Positions 16,539 to 24,655 of a DNA stretch of 64,000 bases are shown here, in pieces. The translations under genes were made by a program, and so were the position numbers. The stretch lies in NCBI RefSeq assembly GCF_034006665.1, contig NZ_JAVESI010000001.1, positions 62,001-126,000 of the forward strand. Reading direction: 5' to 3'. Within the stretch, counting starts at the first letter, position 1, and every line of letters begins with the position of its first letter. The notes under the pieces are model-generated. The model saw nothing but the letters and a program-made list of their open reading frames with translations, made no database searches and was not told the origin of the DNA. This DNA is from Trichloromonas sp034006665 (lineage in GTDB: Bacteria; Desulfobacterota; Desulfuromonadia; Desulfuromonadales; Trichloromonadaceae).

Positions 16539-16884
16539 ATTAAGTAGTTTAGCTCCAGAATGAAGGAATTGAAGAGTTTTCTTGTCGAAAATGCTTACAT
16601 CCCGCAAAGCGACTGAGAGCACTCCCTGACGCAACCGCTCGCAAAAATTGGTTAAAAATCATTGGCATTTTTTTTGCTGGATAAAAGAAAACCGCTTTTG
16701 CCGACAAGATTCCATCGACCATTCCTATAGTTAAAATTTTTGACAGAAACCGGCTGACGAAAAAAACCGGGGGGATCCCCCGGCGAAGAACGAGCGAATC
16801 GTTGCTTTCAATTTTTTTCCTGCTAGTGTTAAGGGCGAATTTCATCCAAGCATGAACCTTTGAGATTTCCCGGCCTGCGACCCG
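16539..16884 (+). other. Gene-free 346-base leader region
   Basis: No convincing gene is seen. It holds the sigma-54 promoter at 16663-16678, then a ~195-base leader containing a perfect CCGGGGG/CCCCCGG hairpin at 16767-16783 and a conspicuously AT-rich stretch, before the diguanylate cyclase gene. No terminator for trmFO was found at its left end. A minus-strand reading frame of 117 codons across it resembles nothing and was not called. Confidence 0.6.
16663..16678 (+). promoter_or_regulatory. Sigma-54 (RpoN) promoter for the diguanylate cyclase gene
   Basis: The sequence TTGGCATTTTTTTTGCT has GG at 16664-16665 and GC at 16676-16677, exactly ten bases apart, and agrees with TTGGCACG-N4-TTGCT except for T at the seventh base. 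The predicted start is near 16689, about 196 bases before the coding region. Confidence 0.7.
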
Positions 16885-19077
16885 GTGAAAAATCTCCCGC
16901 ATGATTGGACCCTATTGTCCCTTTCCCGACGCCGCGGCAACGCAAACCAGGCAGCATCGGCGGCGGCTCAGGGTTTTTCCGTTCAAATCGCTCACGAGGC
17001 CCATGAACCGGTGCGGACAAAAACTCAAGGCATAACGGGAAGCAGCCTGCCGAGCCCCCTGAGAATCCGGGTTCATCTCCAGGATTTGCTCGCTACCCTG
17101 CGTCGGGTGGCGGCCCTAGCTCCCCTGCAACTGGCCATCAGTTGCGAACAGGAAACCCATCTCCCCCACAACAGCCAGAACCATTCCTTCTGCGGCAGCT
17201 TGGGGAACAACGGTCTCTGCGACGCCGACTGCCGGGCGAGCTTTGAAGACGCCTTTCGCGACGCCTGCCAAAACAATCGCCCGCTCATCTTTTCCTGCGC
17301 GACCGGACTGCTCTTTTTCGCCATCCCTTTTCGCGATGACCGGGACCGGAACTGCTGCCTCTTCGCCGGCGGCGTCAGAGACGAGGCCCCGGATCTCGCC
17401 GTACTGGAGAAACTCTCCAACGCGCCCAGCGGCGACGGCGGCACGCTCTTGGAAAAGCTGCTGGGACGGCCGCAGATCAAACGGGCACAATTTGAAGAGA
17501 TCCTCGGCAAAACCCTGACCCTGCTGACCATTCTGGCGGACGAGCAGACCCTGGCCCGGCCCCTGCGCGGTCTGACCCAGCGCCTCGCCGGCATCGCCGG
17601 CGCCTCCGCCGAAATCGACCGTGTCCCAAGCAGTGACGCCGTTCTCGAACTTCTCGGCGAGACCCTGATCCTCCTTTTCGATCTCCCCCGGGTCATCATC
17701 CTCGCCGGCGAGGGGGAGGCTTTCAGCGTTCGCGTCGAACTGGGACCGGCCGCCCAGACCAAGAACTGCGCCTGTCCCCGCTTGCGCGAACTGCTCGGCA
17801 CCCATCCCGACGGCAAACCTTTGCTGTTGCGTCAGGAGATCGGCGAATTCTTCCCCGACATCGACAGCGACCGGGCGATCTGTGTCCCCCTGCGCAGCGA
17901 AGGGCTGGATCTAGGCCTGGCCGTGATTTTCGACAGCGAGATGCCGGAACGGGATCTCTTGCTCCTCGAACTGCTCGCCGGCCGGGCGGCGGCCAAGCTG
18001 AACCGCCTGCGCCTTGCGGCTTTGCACCAGCAACGGCAGGCCACCTCGCAAAGACTGATCGTCATGCTCGGCCAACTCTCCCTGGTGGAAACCCGGGAAG
18101 AACTCTACCAGCGAATCGTCGCCATGAGCTGCGAACTGCTGCAAGCGGCGCGGAGCTCGCTCATGCTCCTCGACGAAACCGGGGAATGGCTGCGTATCGT
18201 CGCGGCGCGGGGCATCAATCTCGAAGTGGCCGCCGGCATCCCCCTGCGTTTCGGAGAGGGAATCGCCGGCCGGGTCGCCCAAAGCGGTCTGCATCTGCTG
18301 GTGACCGACATCGAGAAGGACAGCCGGGTGGGGATCGCCAACCGTCCCCGTTTTCAGACCAAATCCTTCATCTGCATCCCCATCAAGGCCCATGAACGAA
18401 CCGTCGGCGTCCTCAACCTGGCGGACAAGGAGACCGGCACTACGTTCACCGACGAGGATCTCGCCACCCTGCGCCTGCTCATCGACCACGCCGCCCTTCT
18501 TATCGAGCGCGTCGCCGTCTACGAAAACGCCCGCAAACTGGAGGAGTTGGCGGCCCGCGACCCCTTGACCGGCCTCTACAACCGGCGCATGCTCGAAGCC
18601 CGCTTCCAGGAGGAACTCAGCCGCTGTTTCCGGCTCAAGCAACACTTCACCATCATGATGATCGACCTCGATCACTTCAAGATCTACAACGACCAGTGCG
18701 GCCATGTCGCCGGCGACCACGCCCTGAAAAAAGTGGCCCAGCTGCTGAAAAAATCGGCCCGGGAAATGGACATCGTCACCCGTTACGGCGGCGAAGAATT
18801 CTGCCTGCTGTTGCCCAACACCAGCAAGGAAGAGGCCCTCTTTGTTGCCGAACGCATCCGGCGGGCAATCGAAGCGGAAATTTTCCCCGGCGAAACCGCC
18901 CTGCCCACGGGGCGCCTCACCGCCAGCATCGGCGTCGCCTGTTACCCCGACGCCGGCGAGAAGTTCGAAACCCTGATCAACGCCGCCGATGTCGCCCTCT
19001 ATCAGGCCAAGAGCAAGGGGCGCAACCGTCTGGCCAGTTTCGAAGTCATCCCTTCCCGGATCAAGAAGACCGGCTGA
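16885..19077 (+). CDS. Diguanylate cyclase with PocR-like and GAF sensor domains
   Basis: 730 aa with GTG 16885; GTG 17011 is also possible, as neither has a strong ribosome site. The N-terminal part (~50-175) resembles a PocR-type ligand-binding domain, with Cys-containing FCGSLGNNGLCDADC and FSCATGLLFFAIPF. A degenerate GAF region (~250-370) and a clear GAF domain (~395-545) follow. The C-terminal GGDEF domain (~555-720) has DPLTGLYNRR, DLDHFK and active-site GGEEF, plus an intact RxxD inhibitory site (REMD) five residues before it, so it should make c-di-GMP with product feedback. No membrane segments are seen; sensing is cytoplasmic. Expression is probably RpoN-dependent. Confidence 0.88.
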   Translation: MKNLPHDWTLLSLSRRRGNANQAASAAAQGFSVQIAHEAHEPVRTKTQGITGSSLPSPLRIRVHLQDLLATLRRVAALAPLQLAISCEQETHLPHNSQNHSFCGSLGNNGLCDADCRASFEDAFRDACQNNRPLIFSCATGLLFFAIPFRDDRDRNCCLFAGGVRDEAPDLAVLEKLSNAPSGDGGTLLEKLLGRPQIKRAQFEEILGKTLTLLTILADEQTLARPLRGLTQRLAGIAGASAEIDRVPSSDAVLELLGETLILLFDLPRVIILAGEGEAFSVRVELGPAAQTKNCACPRLRELLGTHPDGKPLLLRQEIGEFFPDIDSDRAICVPLRSEGLDLGLAVIFDSEMPERDLLLLELLAGRAAAKLNRLRLAALHQQRQATSQRLIVMLGQLSLVETREELYQRIVAMSCELLQAARSSLMLLDETGEWLRIVAARGINLEVAAGIPLRFGEGIAGRVAQSGLHLLVTDIEKDSRVGIANRPRFQTKSFICIPIKAHERTVGVLNLADKETGTTFTDEDLATLRLLIDHAALLIERVAVYENARKLEELAARDPLTGLYNRRMLEARFQEELSRCFRLKQHFTIMMIDLDHFKIYNDQCGHVAGDHALKKVAQLLKKSAREMDIVTRYGGEEFCLLLPNTSKEEALFVAERIRRAIEAEIFPGETALPTGRLTASIGVACYPDAGEKFETLINAADVALYQAKSKGRNRLASFEVIPSRIKKTG

Positions 19078-19129
19078 ACCGCCTTCGCGGCGCTGGCATT
19101 TTCCCCTCCTTTCCGCTATCCTCCCGACC

Positions 19130-19735
<606 letters not shown>

Positions 19736-19756
19736 GGGCGAGGCGCCGCCTCGCCC
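19736..19756. repeat. Short GC palindrome after maf
   Basis: GGGCGAGGCG at 19736-19745 pairs with CGCCTCGCCC at 19747-19756. There is no T-run. A similar GGGGCGAGC/GCTCGCCCC hairpin follows pldA at 45595-45615, so this looks like a recurrent intergenic hairpin type. Confidence 0.6.
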
Positions 19757-19817
19757 TGTATCCAACAGGATGACCCGCAACCGGGCACACATCGGTGCGC
19801 CCCAAGGGAACCCACCC

Positions 19818-20504
19818 ATGTCCATCCGTGAAAACATCGAAGGGATTCAGTCCCGTATCGCCGCCGCCTGTGCCCGCGTCGGCCGCGACCCCGGCGAAGT
19901 GCGCCTGGTCGCGGTCTCAAAGACCAAGCCGGCGGCACTGATCGAAGAGGCGGCCGCCGCCGGACACCGGCTCTTCGGCGAAAATTATGTCCAGGAGTTC
20001 ATCGACAAGGCTGAAGCAGTGCGCGCCCCGGTGGAATGGCATTTCATCGGCGCCCTGCAGAGCAACAAGGTCAAATACCTGCGCGGCAAGGTAACAATGA
20101 TCCACTCCCTTGACCGCCTCTCTTTGGCTGAAGAGATCAACCGCCAGTGGACCAGGCTCGACCGGCCGGTGGACGTCCTGCTGGAGGTTAATCTCGGCGA
20201 CGAATCGAGCAAGGCCGGAACCGGCGAAGCCGAAGCGATCGAACTGGCTCGCCGGGCGGCGGAATTGCCCTTCCTGCGTCTGCGCGGGTTGATGGCCCTC
20301 CCCCCCTGGCTCGACGACCCGGAGGAAGTGCGCCCCTACTTCCGCCGCCTGCGGGAGCTGGCCGACCGTATCGACGCTCTCGCCATTCCCGGCGTGACCA
20401 TGGCCGAGCTCTCCATGGGCATGAGCAACGATTTCGAAGTTGCCGTCGAGGAAGGGGCGACCCTGGTCCGCGTCGGCACCGCTATCTTCGGGGGACGCGG
20501 GTAA
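19818..20504 (+). CDS. PLP homeostasis protein, YggS/PROSC family
   Basis: 228 aa from ATG 19818. Pyridoxal-phosphate-binding TIM-barrel protein with no known enzyme activity that helps maintain free PLP and amino-acid balance. The PLP-binding lysine is Lys35 in VAVSKTKP; further family motifs are FGENYVQE, WHFIGALQSNK, VNLGDESSK and LSMGMSNDFEVAV followed by GTAIFG. An in-frame extension to 19560 runs inside maf and is rejected. It often neighbours proC, but here proC is 39 kb away. Confidence 0.95.
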   Translation: MSIRENIEGIQSRIAAACARVGRDPGEVRLVAVSKTKPAALIEEAAAAGHRLFGENYVQEFIDKAEAVRAPVEWHFIGALQSNKVKYLRGKVTMIHSLDRLSLAEEINRQWTRLDRPVDVLLEVNLGDESSKAGTGEAEAIELARRAAELPFLRLRGLMALPPWLDDPEEVRPYFRRLRELADRIDALAIPGVTMAELSMGMSNDFEVAVEEGATLVRVGTAIFGGRG

Positions 20505-20558
20505 GGTCGATTGATTTAGAATGATTCGCAACAGACGAACCCCCTTGGGATTTGATCC

Positions 20559-21944
20559 ATGAGTTACGCCGCTCCCCGCGCCCTCTGGGCCTCCCGTCTC
20601 GGCTTCATCCTCGCCGCCGCCGGCAGCGCCGTCGGCCTCGGAAATATCTGGAAATTCCCCTATATCACCGGCCAGAACGGCGGCGGTGCCTTCGTCCTGG
20701 TCTATCTCGTCTGCATCGCCGTGGTCGGTCTGCCGATCATGATGGCCGAGCTGATGATCGGCCGCCACACCCGCAAAGACGCCGTCGGCGCCTTCATCCA
20801 CCTGGAGGGAAAACGCTCTTTCTGGCAGGCGCCGGGCTGGATCAGCGTCGCTGCCGCCTTCATCATCTGTTCCTACTATTCGGTGGTGGCCGGCTGGACC
20901 CTCGATTACCTTTATCGGGCTCTGCTGGGGAGTTTTTCCGGGCAATCGACCGCAAACATCGAAGGGATGTTCGGCGGCCTCACCGCCGACGGCCCGCGCC
21001 AGTTGCTCTGGCATTTCGTCTTCATGGCGATGTGCCTGGGGATCGTTATCGGCGGCGTGCAAAAGGGGATCGAGCGCTGGAACAAGATTCTCATGCCGGT
21101 TCTCTTTGCGCTTTTGGCCCTGCTCTTCATGAACGGCCTGCTCAGCCCCGGCGCCTGGAAAGGCATCACCTTCATGTTCCGACCCGACTTCGCCAAGCTC
21201 ACTCCGGCCGCGGTGCTGGAAGCCATGGGCCATTCCTTCTTCACCCTCTCCCTGGGGATGGCGGCGATGATCACCTACGGCTCCTACCTGAGCCGCCAGG
21301 AGGATCTGCTCGGGGCGAGCCTACGTGTGGTCGTGCTTGATACGGTCATCGCCCTGATGGCCGGCATCGCCATCTTTTCGGTAGTTTTCTCCGTCGGGAT
21401 GGAACCGGCCGCCGGCCCAGGGCTGGTCTTCAAGACCATTCCGGTGGTCTTTTCCCAACTGCCCGGCGGCTTCGTACTCGCCATTCTATTTTTCCTGCTC
21501 CTCGCTTTCGCCGCCCTGACCAGCAACATCTCCCTGCTCGAAGCTACGGTCGCCTACCTCATCGACGAACGGGGCTGGAGCCGCCCTCGCGCCACCTGGT
21601 TTCTGGCGGGACTGGCCTTCGTCGTCGGCATCCCCACCGCCCTTTCCTACAACACCCTGGCCGACTGGAAAATCATCGGCGACCGGGTTTTTTTCGATTC
21701 GGCGGACATGCTCGTCTCCAACTACTTCCTTCCCCTGAGCGGCCTCTTCATCGCCATCTACGTCGGCTGGTTCTGGAGCGGCACGGAAGAAAAACAGGAA
21801 CTCATCGCCGGGGGCGCCGGCTGGGTCTACCCGACCTGGCATTTCCTCATCCGCTACGTCTCCCCCTTGGCGGTGGCCGTCGTTCTTTACTTCAAGATGA
21901 GAGAAACGGGCCTTTTCACCTGGCTCGCCACCCGGTTGCAATGA
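20559..21944 (+). CDS. Sodium-dependent SNF-family (LeuT-like) transporter
   Basis: 461 aa, eleven to twelve predicted membrane segments. Na+-coupled symporter of the neurotransmitter:sodium family, most likely for an amino acid. The unwound first helix with the Na+/substrate site reads AAAGSAVGLGNIWKFPY, followed by NGGGAF. The length fits bacterial members such as MetP/TyT1. The stop overlaps the start of a 38-codon frame (ATGA), which may be a small partner subunit, and an ANKH-like transporter gene follows. Substrate cannot be stated from sequence. Confidence 0.92.
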   Translation: MSYAAPRALWASRLGFILAAAGSAVGLGNIWKFPYITGQNGGGAFVLVYLVCIAVVGLPIMMAELMIGRHTRKDAVGAFIHLEGKRSFWQAPGWISVAAAFIICSYYSVVAGWTLDYLYRALLGSFSGQSTANIEGMFGGLTADGPRQLLWHFVFMAMCLGIVIGGVQKGIERWNKILMPVLFALLALLFMNGLLSPGAWKGITFMFRPDFAKLTPAAVLEAMGHSFFTLSLGMAAMITYGSYLSRQEDLLGASLRVVVLDTVIALMAGIAIFSVVFSVGMEPAAGPGLVFKTIPVVFSQLPGGFVLAILFFLLLAFAALTSNISLLEATVAYLIDERGWSRPRATWFLAGLAFVVGIPTALSYNTLADWKIIGDRVFFDSADMLVSNYFLPLSGLFIAIYVGWFWSGTEEKQELIAGGAGWVYPTWHFLIRYVSPLAVAVVLYFKMRETGLFTWLATRLQ

Positions 21945-22057
21945 CCTTCGCCACCCTTCTTTTCAATTTCGGCGGCCTCCTCCTTGGCTCGCTGCGCGGC
22001 GAGCGGGAGCTGGCGCCGCTTGACCTCACCCGGTTCTACCCCGGAGCCACGCCGTGA
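21941..22057 (+). CDS. Possible small subunit of the SNF transporter (38 aa)
   Basis: The frame MTFATLLFNFGGLLLGSLRG continues to 38 residues. It starts on the ATG that overlaps the SNF transporter stop (ATGA) and its own stop overlaps the GTG of the next gene, so it is translationally coupled on both sides. The N-terminal ~17 residues are hydrophobic enough for one membrane segment, and the tail is polar. Some bacterial SNF transporters (MetPS type) have a tiny membrane subunit encoded directly after the main gene; this frame has the right place and size, though no recognised motif. Might be only a linker frame. Confidence 0.45.
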   Translation: MTFATLLFNFGGLLLGSLRGERELAPLDLTRFYPGATP

Positions 22058-23340
22058 CCGCCAAACCCCTGACCCTACGGGAAATTTCCCTCTTCTTCTT
22101 CCCTCTTTTGCTCAACGTGCAGATGATGAGCGTCTCCCACTCGATCATCAACGCCGGATTGGCGCGGGATACGGATTTCGTCACCGCCCTGGCCGCCTTC
22201 GCCGTGGCCATGGCCCTGCACGGCCTGCTCGCCTCGGCCTCCTACCAGAACCACACCATCACCATTGCCATGGTCCGCGGCCGCCGCTCGTTGCGCGGCA
22301 CCGTCATCTTCGTCATACTGGTGGCAAGTCTGGTCTCGCTCCTTCTGGCCACCGTCGCCTTCACCCCCGTCGGCGACTTCGTTCTCGGCCGCCTGCTCGG
22401 CGTATCCAGCGACATCACCTATCACGCCAAGGCCGTTTTAGGGATTCTCGTCTTTCTTCCCTTTCTCACTGGCTTTCGCGGCTTCTTCCAGGGGCTGGTC
22501 ATGCAGGCGCGCCACACCGCGCTGGTGTCGCTGGCGACCATCGTCCGGGTCGTCGCCCTGCTCGGCTTTCTCGCTCTCGGCCGTCGCTGGTTTTCCGGCG
22601 CCGAACTCGGCGCCTTCGCTCTGCTCGCCTGCATCGTCATCGAAACCACGCTGATGGGCGCCTTCGCCTGGCGCTGCCGCATCCAGTACGAAGGGGGTGC
22701 CGACGAACGAGGCGCGCTGGAAATTCTGAAATTCTCCTTCCCGCTGGCCTACGCCTCGTGCCTGCAACAAAGCGTGCCGCTCATGATCAACGCCATCATC
22801 GGCCGCCTCCCCGACGGGGCATTGGCCCTGGCCTCCTTCGGCGTCATCCGCGGCTTCATCTTTCTCCTCGCCGGACCCATGCGCAATCTGCTCCAGGCCT
22901 ATCAGACCATGGTCAAGAACGATGCCGACTACTTGGTGCTGGTGCGTTTCTTCCGCTGGGTCGGCAGCGCCCTCGCCGTGGTCACCATCCTCATCGCCTT
23001 CCCCTTCAGCGGCCCGATCCTCGGCACGCTCATGGGCCTCGATACCGCCACCCGCGCCTACATCGCCCTGCCCCTGGCGGCCTGCTCCCTCTACTGTTAC
23101 CTGTACGGCGCCGTCAGCCTGCTGCGCGGCTGGTTCACCAACGAGGATCGCACCACCGAACTGGGCCGTTCGGTCGTCTACAAAGTGCTCTTTCTCGGAC
23201 TCTGCTGGGGCGCGCTACTCCTCAACCCCCTCTCCGTCCCCGGCGTCGCCGTCGCCGTCTTCCTGCTCGTGGCCGCCGAGCTCTGCGAAGCCTGGTACCT
23301 GCACCACCGCCGCCGGCGCCTTCGGCGTACAATGAATTAA
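22054..23340 (+). CDS. MOP-superfamily membrane transporter, ANKH-like
   Basis: 428 aa, about twelve membrane segments. No ribosome site is needed if coupled to the overlapping upstream frame (GTG start, TGA overlap). The N-terminus (PLLLNVQMMSVSHSIINAGLA, AFAVAMALH, YQNHTI, VRGRRS) and the later SLLRGWFTNEDRT segment recall ANKH (progressive ankylosis protein), a MOP-superfamily exporter linked in animals to ATP, pyrophosphate or citrate release. The resemblance is by eye and not proof; it might also be called a flippase-like or MATE-like protein. It is positioned after an SNF symporter and before a Cys-rich mini-gene. Substrate unknown. Confidence 0.6.
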   Translation: MTAKPLTLREISLFFFPLLLNVQMMSVSHSIINAGLARDTDFVTALAAFAVAMALHGLLASASYQNHTITIAMVRGRRSLRGTVIFVILVASLVSLLLATVAFTPVGDFVLGRLLGVSSDITYHAKAVLGILVFLPFLTGFRGFFQGLVMQARHTALVSLATIVRVVALLGFLALGRRWFSGAELGAFALLACIVIETTLMGAFAWRCRIQYEGGADERGALEILKFSFPLAYASCLQQSVPLMINAIIGRLPDGALALASFGVIRGFIFLLAGPMRNLLQAYQTMVKNDADYLVLVRFFRWVGSALAVVTILIAFPFSGPILGTLMGLDTATRAYIALPLAACSLYCYLYGAVSLLRGWFTNEDRTTELGRSVVYKVLFLGLCWGALLLNPLSVPGVAVAVFLLVAAELCEAWYLHHRRRRLRRTMN

Positions 23341-23352
23341 AAGGAGCGCGCC

Positions 23353-23520
23353 ATGGACAAAAAACACCCCTGCCCCGACTGCAAGATGTGCCAGTGGTGC
23401 TCGGACGACCGCTGCCGCCAGTGCCTGCGCACCGGCTGCAAAAAAAAACTGTCGATGGCCGAGCAGATCGAGCTGTTCGAGAGGATGAACCGGACCTGCG
23501 AGCATCCCCCCGAGAACTAA
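23353..23520 (+). CDS. Cys-rich 55-aa protein
   Basis: A good ribosome site (AAAGGAG, six bases before the ATG) precedes a frame starting MDKKHPCPDCKMCQWCS and followed by DDRCRQCLRTGCKKK. Seven cysteines in CPxC, CxxC, CxxC and C-x4-C spacings within 30 residues, then one more near the C-terminus, suggest a small zinc- or Fe-S-binding protein. It follows the ANKH-like transporter by 12 bases and is probably co-expressed. I do not recognise a named family. Spacing of cysteines, ribosome site and operon position support a real gene. Confidence 0.72.
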   Translation: MDKKHPCPDCKMCQWCSDDRCRQCLRTGCKKKLSMAEQIELFERMNRTCEHPPEN

Positions 23521-23576
23521 TCTCCCCGCCTTACCTTGAACCACTCTTTACCGACGACGAGAATTGGGTTGCCGGG

Positions 23577-23608
23577 CTTGAACCACCCCTGTAGTATACG
23601 TGTATAGC
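23577..23608 (+). promoter_or_regulatory. Promoter/operator region of the RelBE-like pair
   Basis: TTGAAC at 23578-23583 lies 17 bases from TGTATA (23601-23606), and the segment contains two GTATA units (GTATACGTGTATAG), a plausible antitoxin operator. The ten bases cttgaaccac also occur 42 bases upstream at 23535-23544. An AAAGGAGG ribosome site follows. Confidence 0.4.
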
Positions 23609-23621
23609 AAAGGAGGAATTC

Positions 23622-23846
23622 ATGCTTGCACTACGTTTGCCCGAGGATATCGAACGCCGTCTGGAGGCCTTGGCCAGACGCTCCGGCCGCTCCAAATCCT
23701 TTTATGCCCGCGAGGCCATTCTGGAGCATCTCGACAACTTGGAGGCGGCCTATCTTTCCGACGAAATTCTCAAGCGGGTTGAAAGCGGAGAGGAAAAAAC
23801 CCTGACCCTCGATGAGCTGGAGCGGGAACTTGGCCTGGCGGATTGA
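23622..23846 (+). CDS. Ribbon-helix-helix antitoxin (RelB/DUF6290-like)
   Basis: 74 aa behind AAAGGAGG with ideal spacing. The N-terminal half is a ribbon-helix-helix DNA-binding domain (LRLPEDIERRLEALARRSG, then SKSFYAREAILEHLD), and the acidic C-terminal half (LSDEILKRVESGEEKTLTLDELE) is typical of the toxin-neutralising segment. It overlaps the downstream RelE-like toxin gene by 17 bases. Together they form a type II toxin-antitoxin module that opens the accessory region; the antitoxin likely autorepresses through the palindromic promoter site. Confidence 0.88.
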   Translation: MLALRLPEDIERRLEALARRSGRSKSFYAREAILEHLDNLEAAYLSDEILKRVESGEEKTLTLDELERELGLAD

Positions 23847-24102
23847 GGTCACCGAGACCGCGAAAAAACAGCTCGCCAAGCTCGACCGACAGATTCAGGC
23901 CGACATCGTGCGCTACTTGCGGGAGCGCATCGCCGGCGACGAAGACCCGCGCCGCTACGGCGCGCCGCTGCGGCGGGAGTTGGCCGGCCGCTGGAAGTAC
24001 CGGGTCGACGACTACCGGCTGATCTGTGAAATCCAGGACCGGAAAATCTTGGTGCTGGTGCTGATGGTCGGCCACCGGAGCACGGTTTATGACCGGAGTT
24101 GA
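23830..24102 (+). CDS. RelE/ParE-superfamily toxin, TTG start
   Basis: 90 aa from TTG 23830 (then AWRIEVTETAKKQLAKLD), which matches the RelE N-terminus and has GGAG eight bases upstream; an ATG 18 bases earlier is an alternative. The RelE fold signature RWKYRVDDYRLICEI and the C-terminal GHRSTVYDR are seen. Family members cleave mRNA on the ribosome. The basic residues expected in the active site (Arg in KYRVDDYR, terminal His-Arg) are kept, so it appears functional. Translation is coupled to the antitoxin. Confidence 0.88.
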   Translation: MAWRIEVTETAKKQLAKLDRQIQADIVRYLRERIAGDEDPRRYGAPLRRELAGRWKYRVDDYRLICEIQDRKILVLVLMVGHRSTVYDRS

Positions 24103-24211
24103 GCGCTGGGGCAAGCGCCCCTCCTCGTAAAGCCTTATTTTGATCCGCGAAAAGAGCTTTCGGCTTGGGTGCCGGAAGACCGTGAAATTCTAAACCACCC
24201 TGGGAGCAAAC

Positions 24212-24496
24212 ATGGACCCGTTCATCGAACAACACCGGGACACGATCAAAAAGCTGGCGACCGACCGGGGCGTCGTGCGCGTGCGTCTCTTTGGCTCCCT
24301 CGCCCGAGGCGAGGGAGGGCCGCAAAGCGATGTCGACCTGCTGGTCGATCTTGAGGAGGGGCGTTCGGCCCTGGCCCTGGGCGGGCTGCTGATGGATCTT
24401 CAGGAGCGTCTCGGCCGCCGGGTTGATGTGGTCACGCCGGCGGCACTGCATCCCCGCATTCGCGACAAGGTGCTTGAACAGGCGGTGGATCTGTGA
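24212..24496 (+). CDS. MNT-type minimal nucleotidyltransferase, orphan antitoxin
   Basis: 94 aa. Nucleotidyltransferase-fold protein with the core motif GSLARGEGG followed by SDVDLLVDL. In MntA/HepT modules such proteins inactivate a HEPN ribonuclease by adding AMP to it. No HEPN gene follows: after the stop there is only noncoding sequence up to hsdR, so it is an orphan or the partner has been lost. A full MNT/HEPN pair is at 36075-36811. It lies between a RelBE-like pair and a type I restriction system. Confidence 0.82.
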   Translation: MDPFIEQHRDTIKKLATDRGVVRVRLFGSLARGEGGPQSDVDLLVDLEEGRSALALGGLLMDLQERLGRRVDVVTPAALHPRIRDKVLEQAVDL

Positions 24497-24655
24497 AGGT
24501 AACCCAACGGCTATTAGGTAAGCGCTCCCGACGGGTCAAACCTTGATCGCCATGGCTGAGATTTTCCGCTTCGGTTCCCCTGCCGATAGTGCTAGGATTC
24601 CCCGACAAAAATCCTTGCTTTCAATGATCTTTTGCCGTTTCAGCGGGGGGTGTGC

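Noticed and set aside
16549..16902. Minus-strand frame of 117 codons in the gap before the diguanylate cyclase
   Set aside because: Unrecognisable composition, and it overlaps a sigma-54 promoter reading the other way.
16861..17050. Possible c-di-GMP (GEMM-I) riboswitch near the start of the diguanylate cyclase gene
   Set aside because: Pieces such as gcaaacc and ggcggcgg recall the class, but the paired GNRA/receptor layout and the conserved gacgcaaagc block are absent, and the stretch lies within the likely coding frame.
24497..24655. Possible HEPN partner of the MNT gene or small gene before hsdR
   Set aside because: Only short frames (17 codons after the MNT stop) with no HEPN residues.
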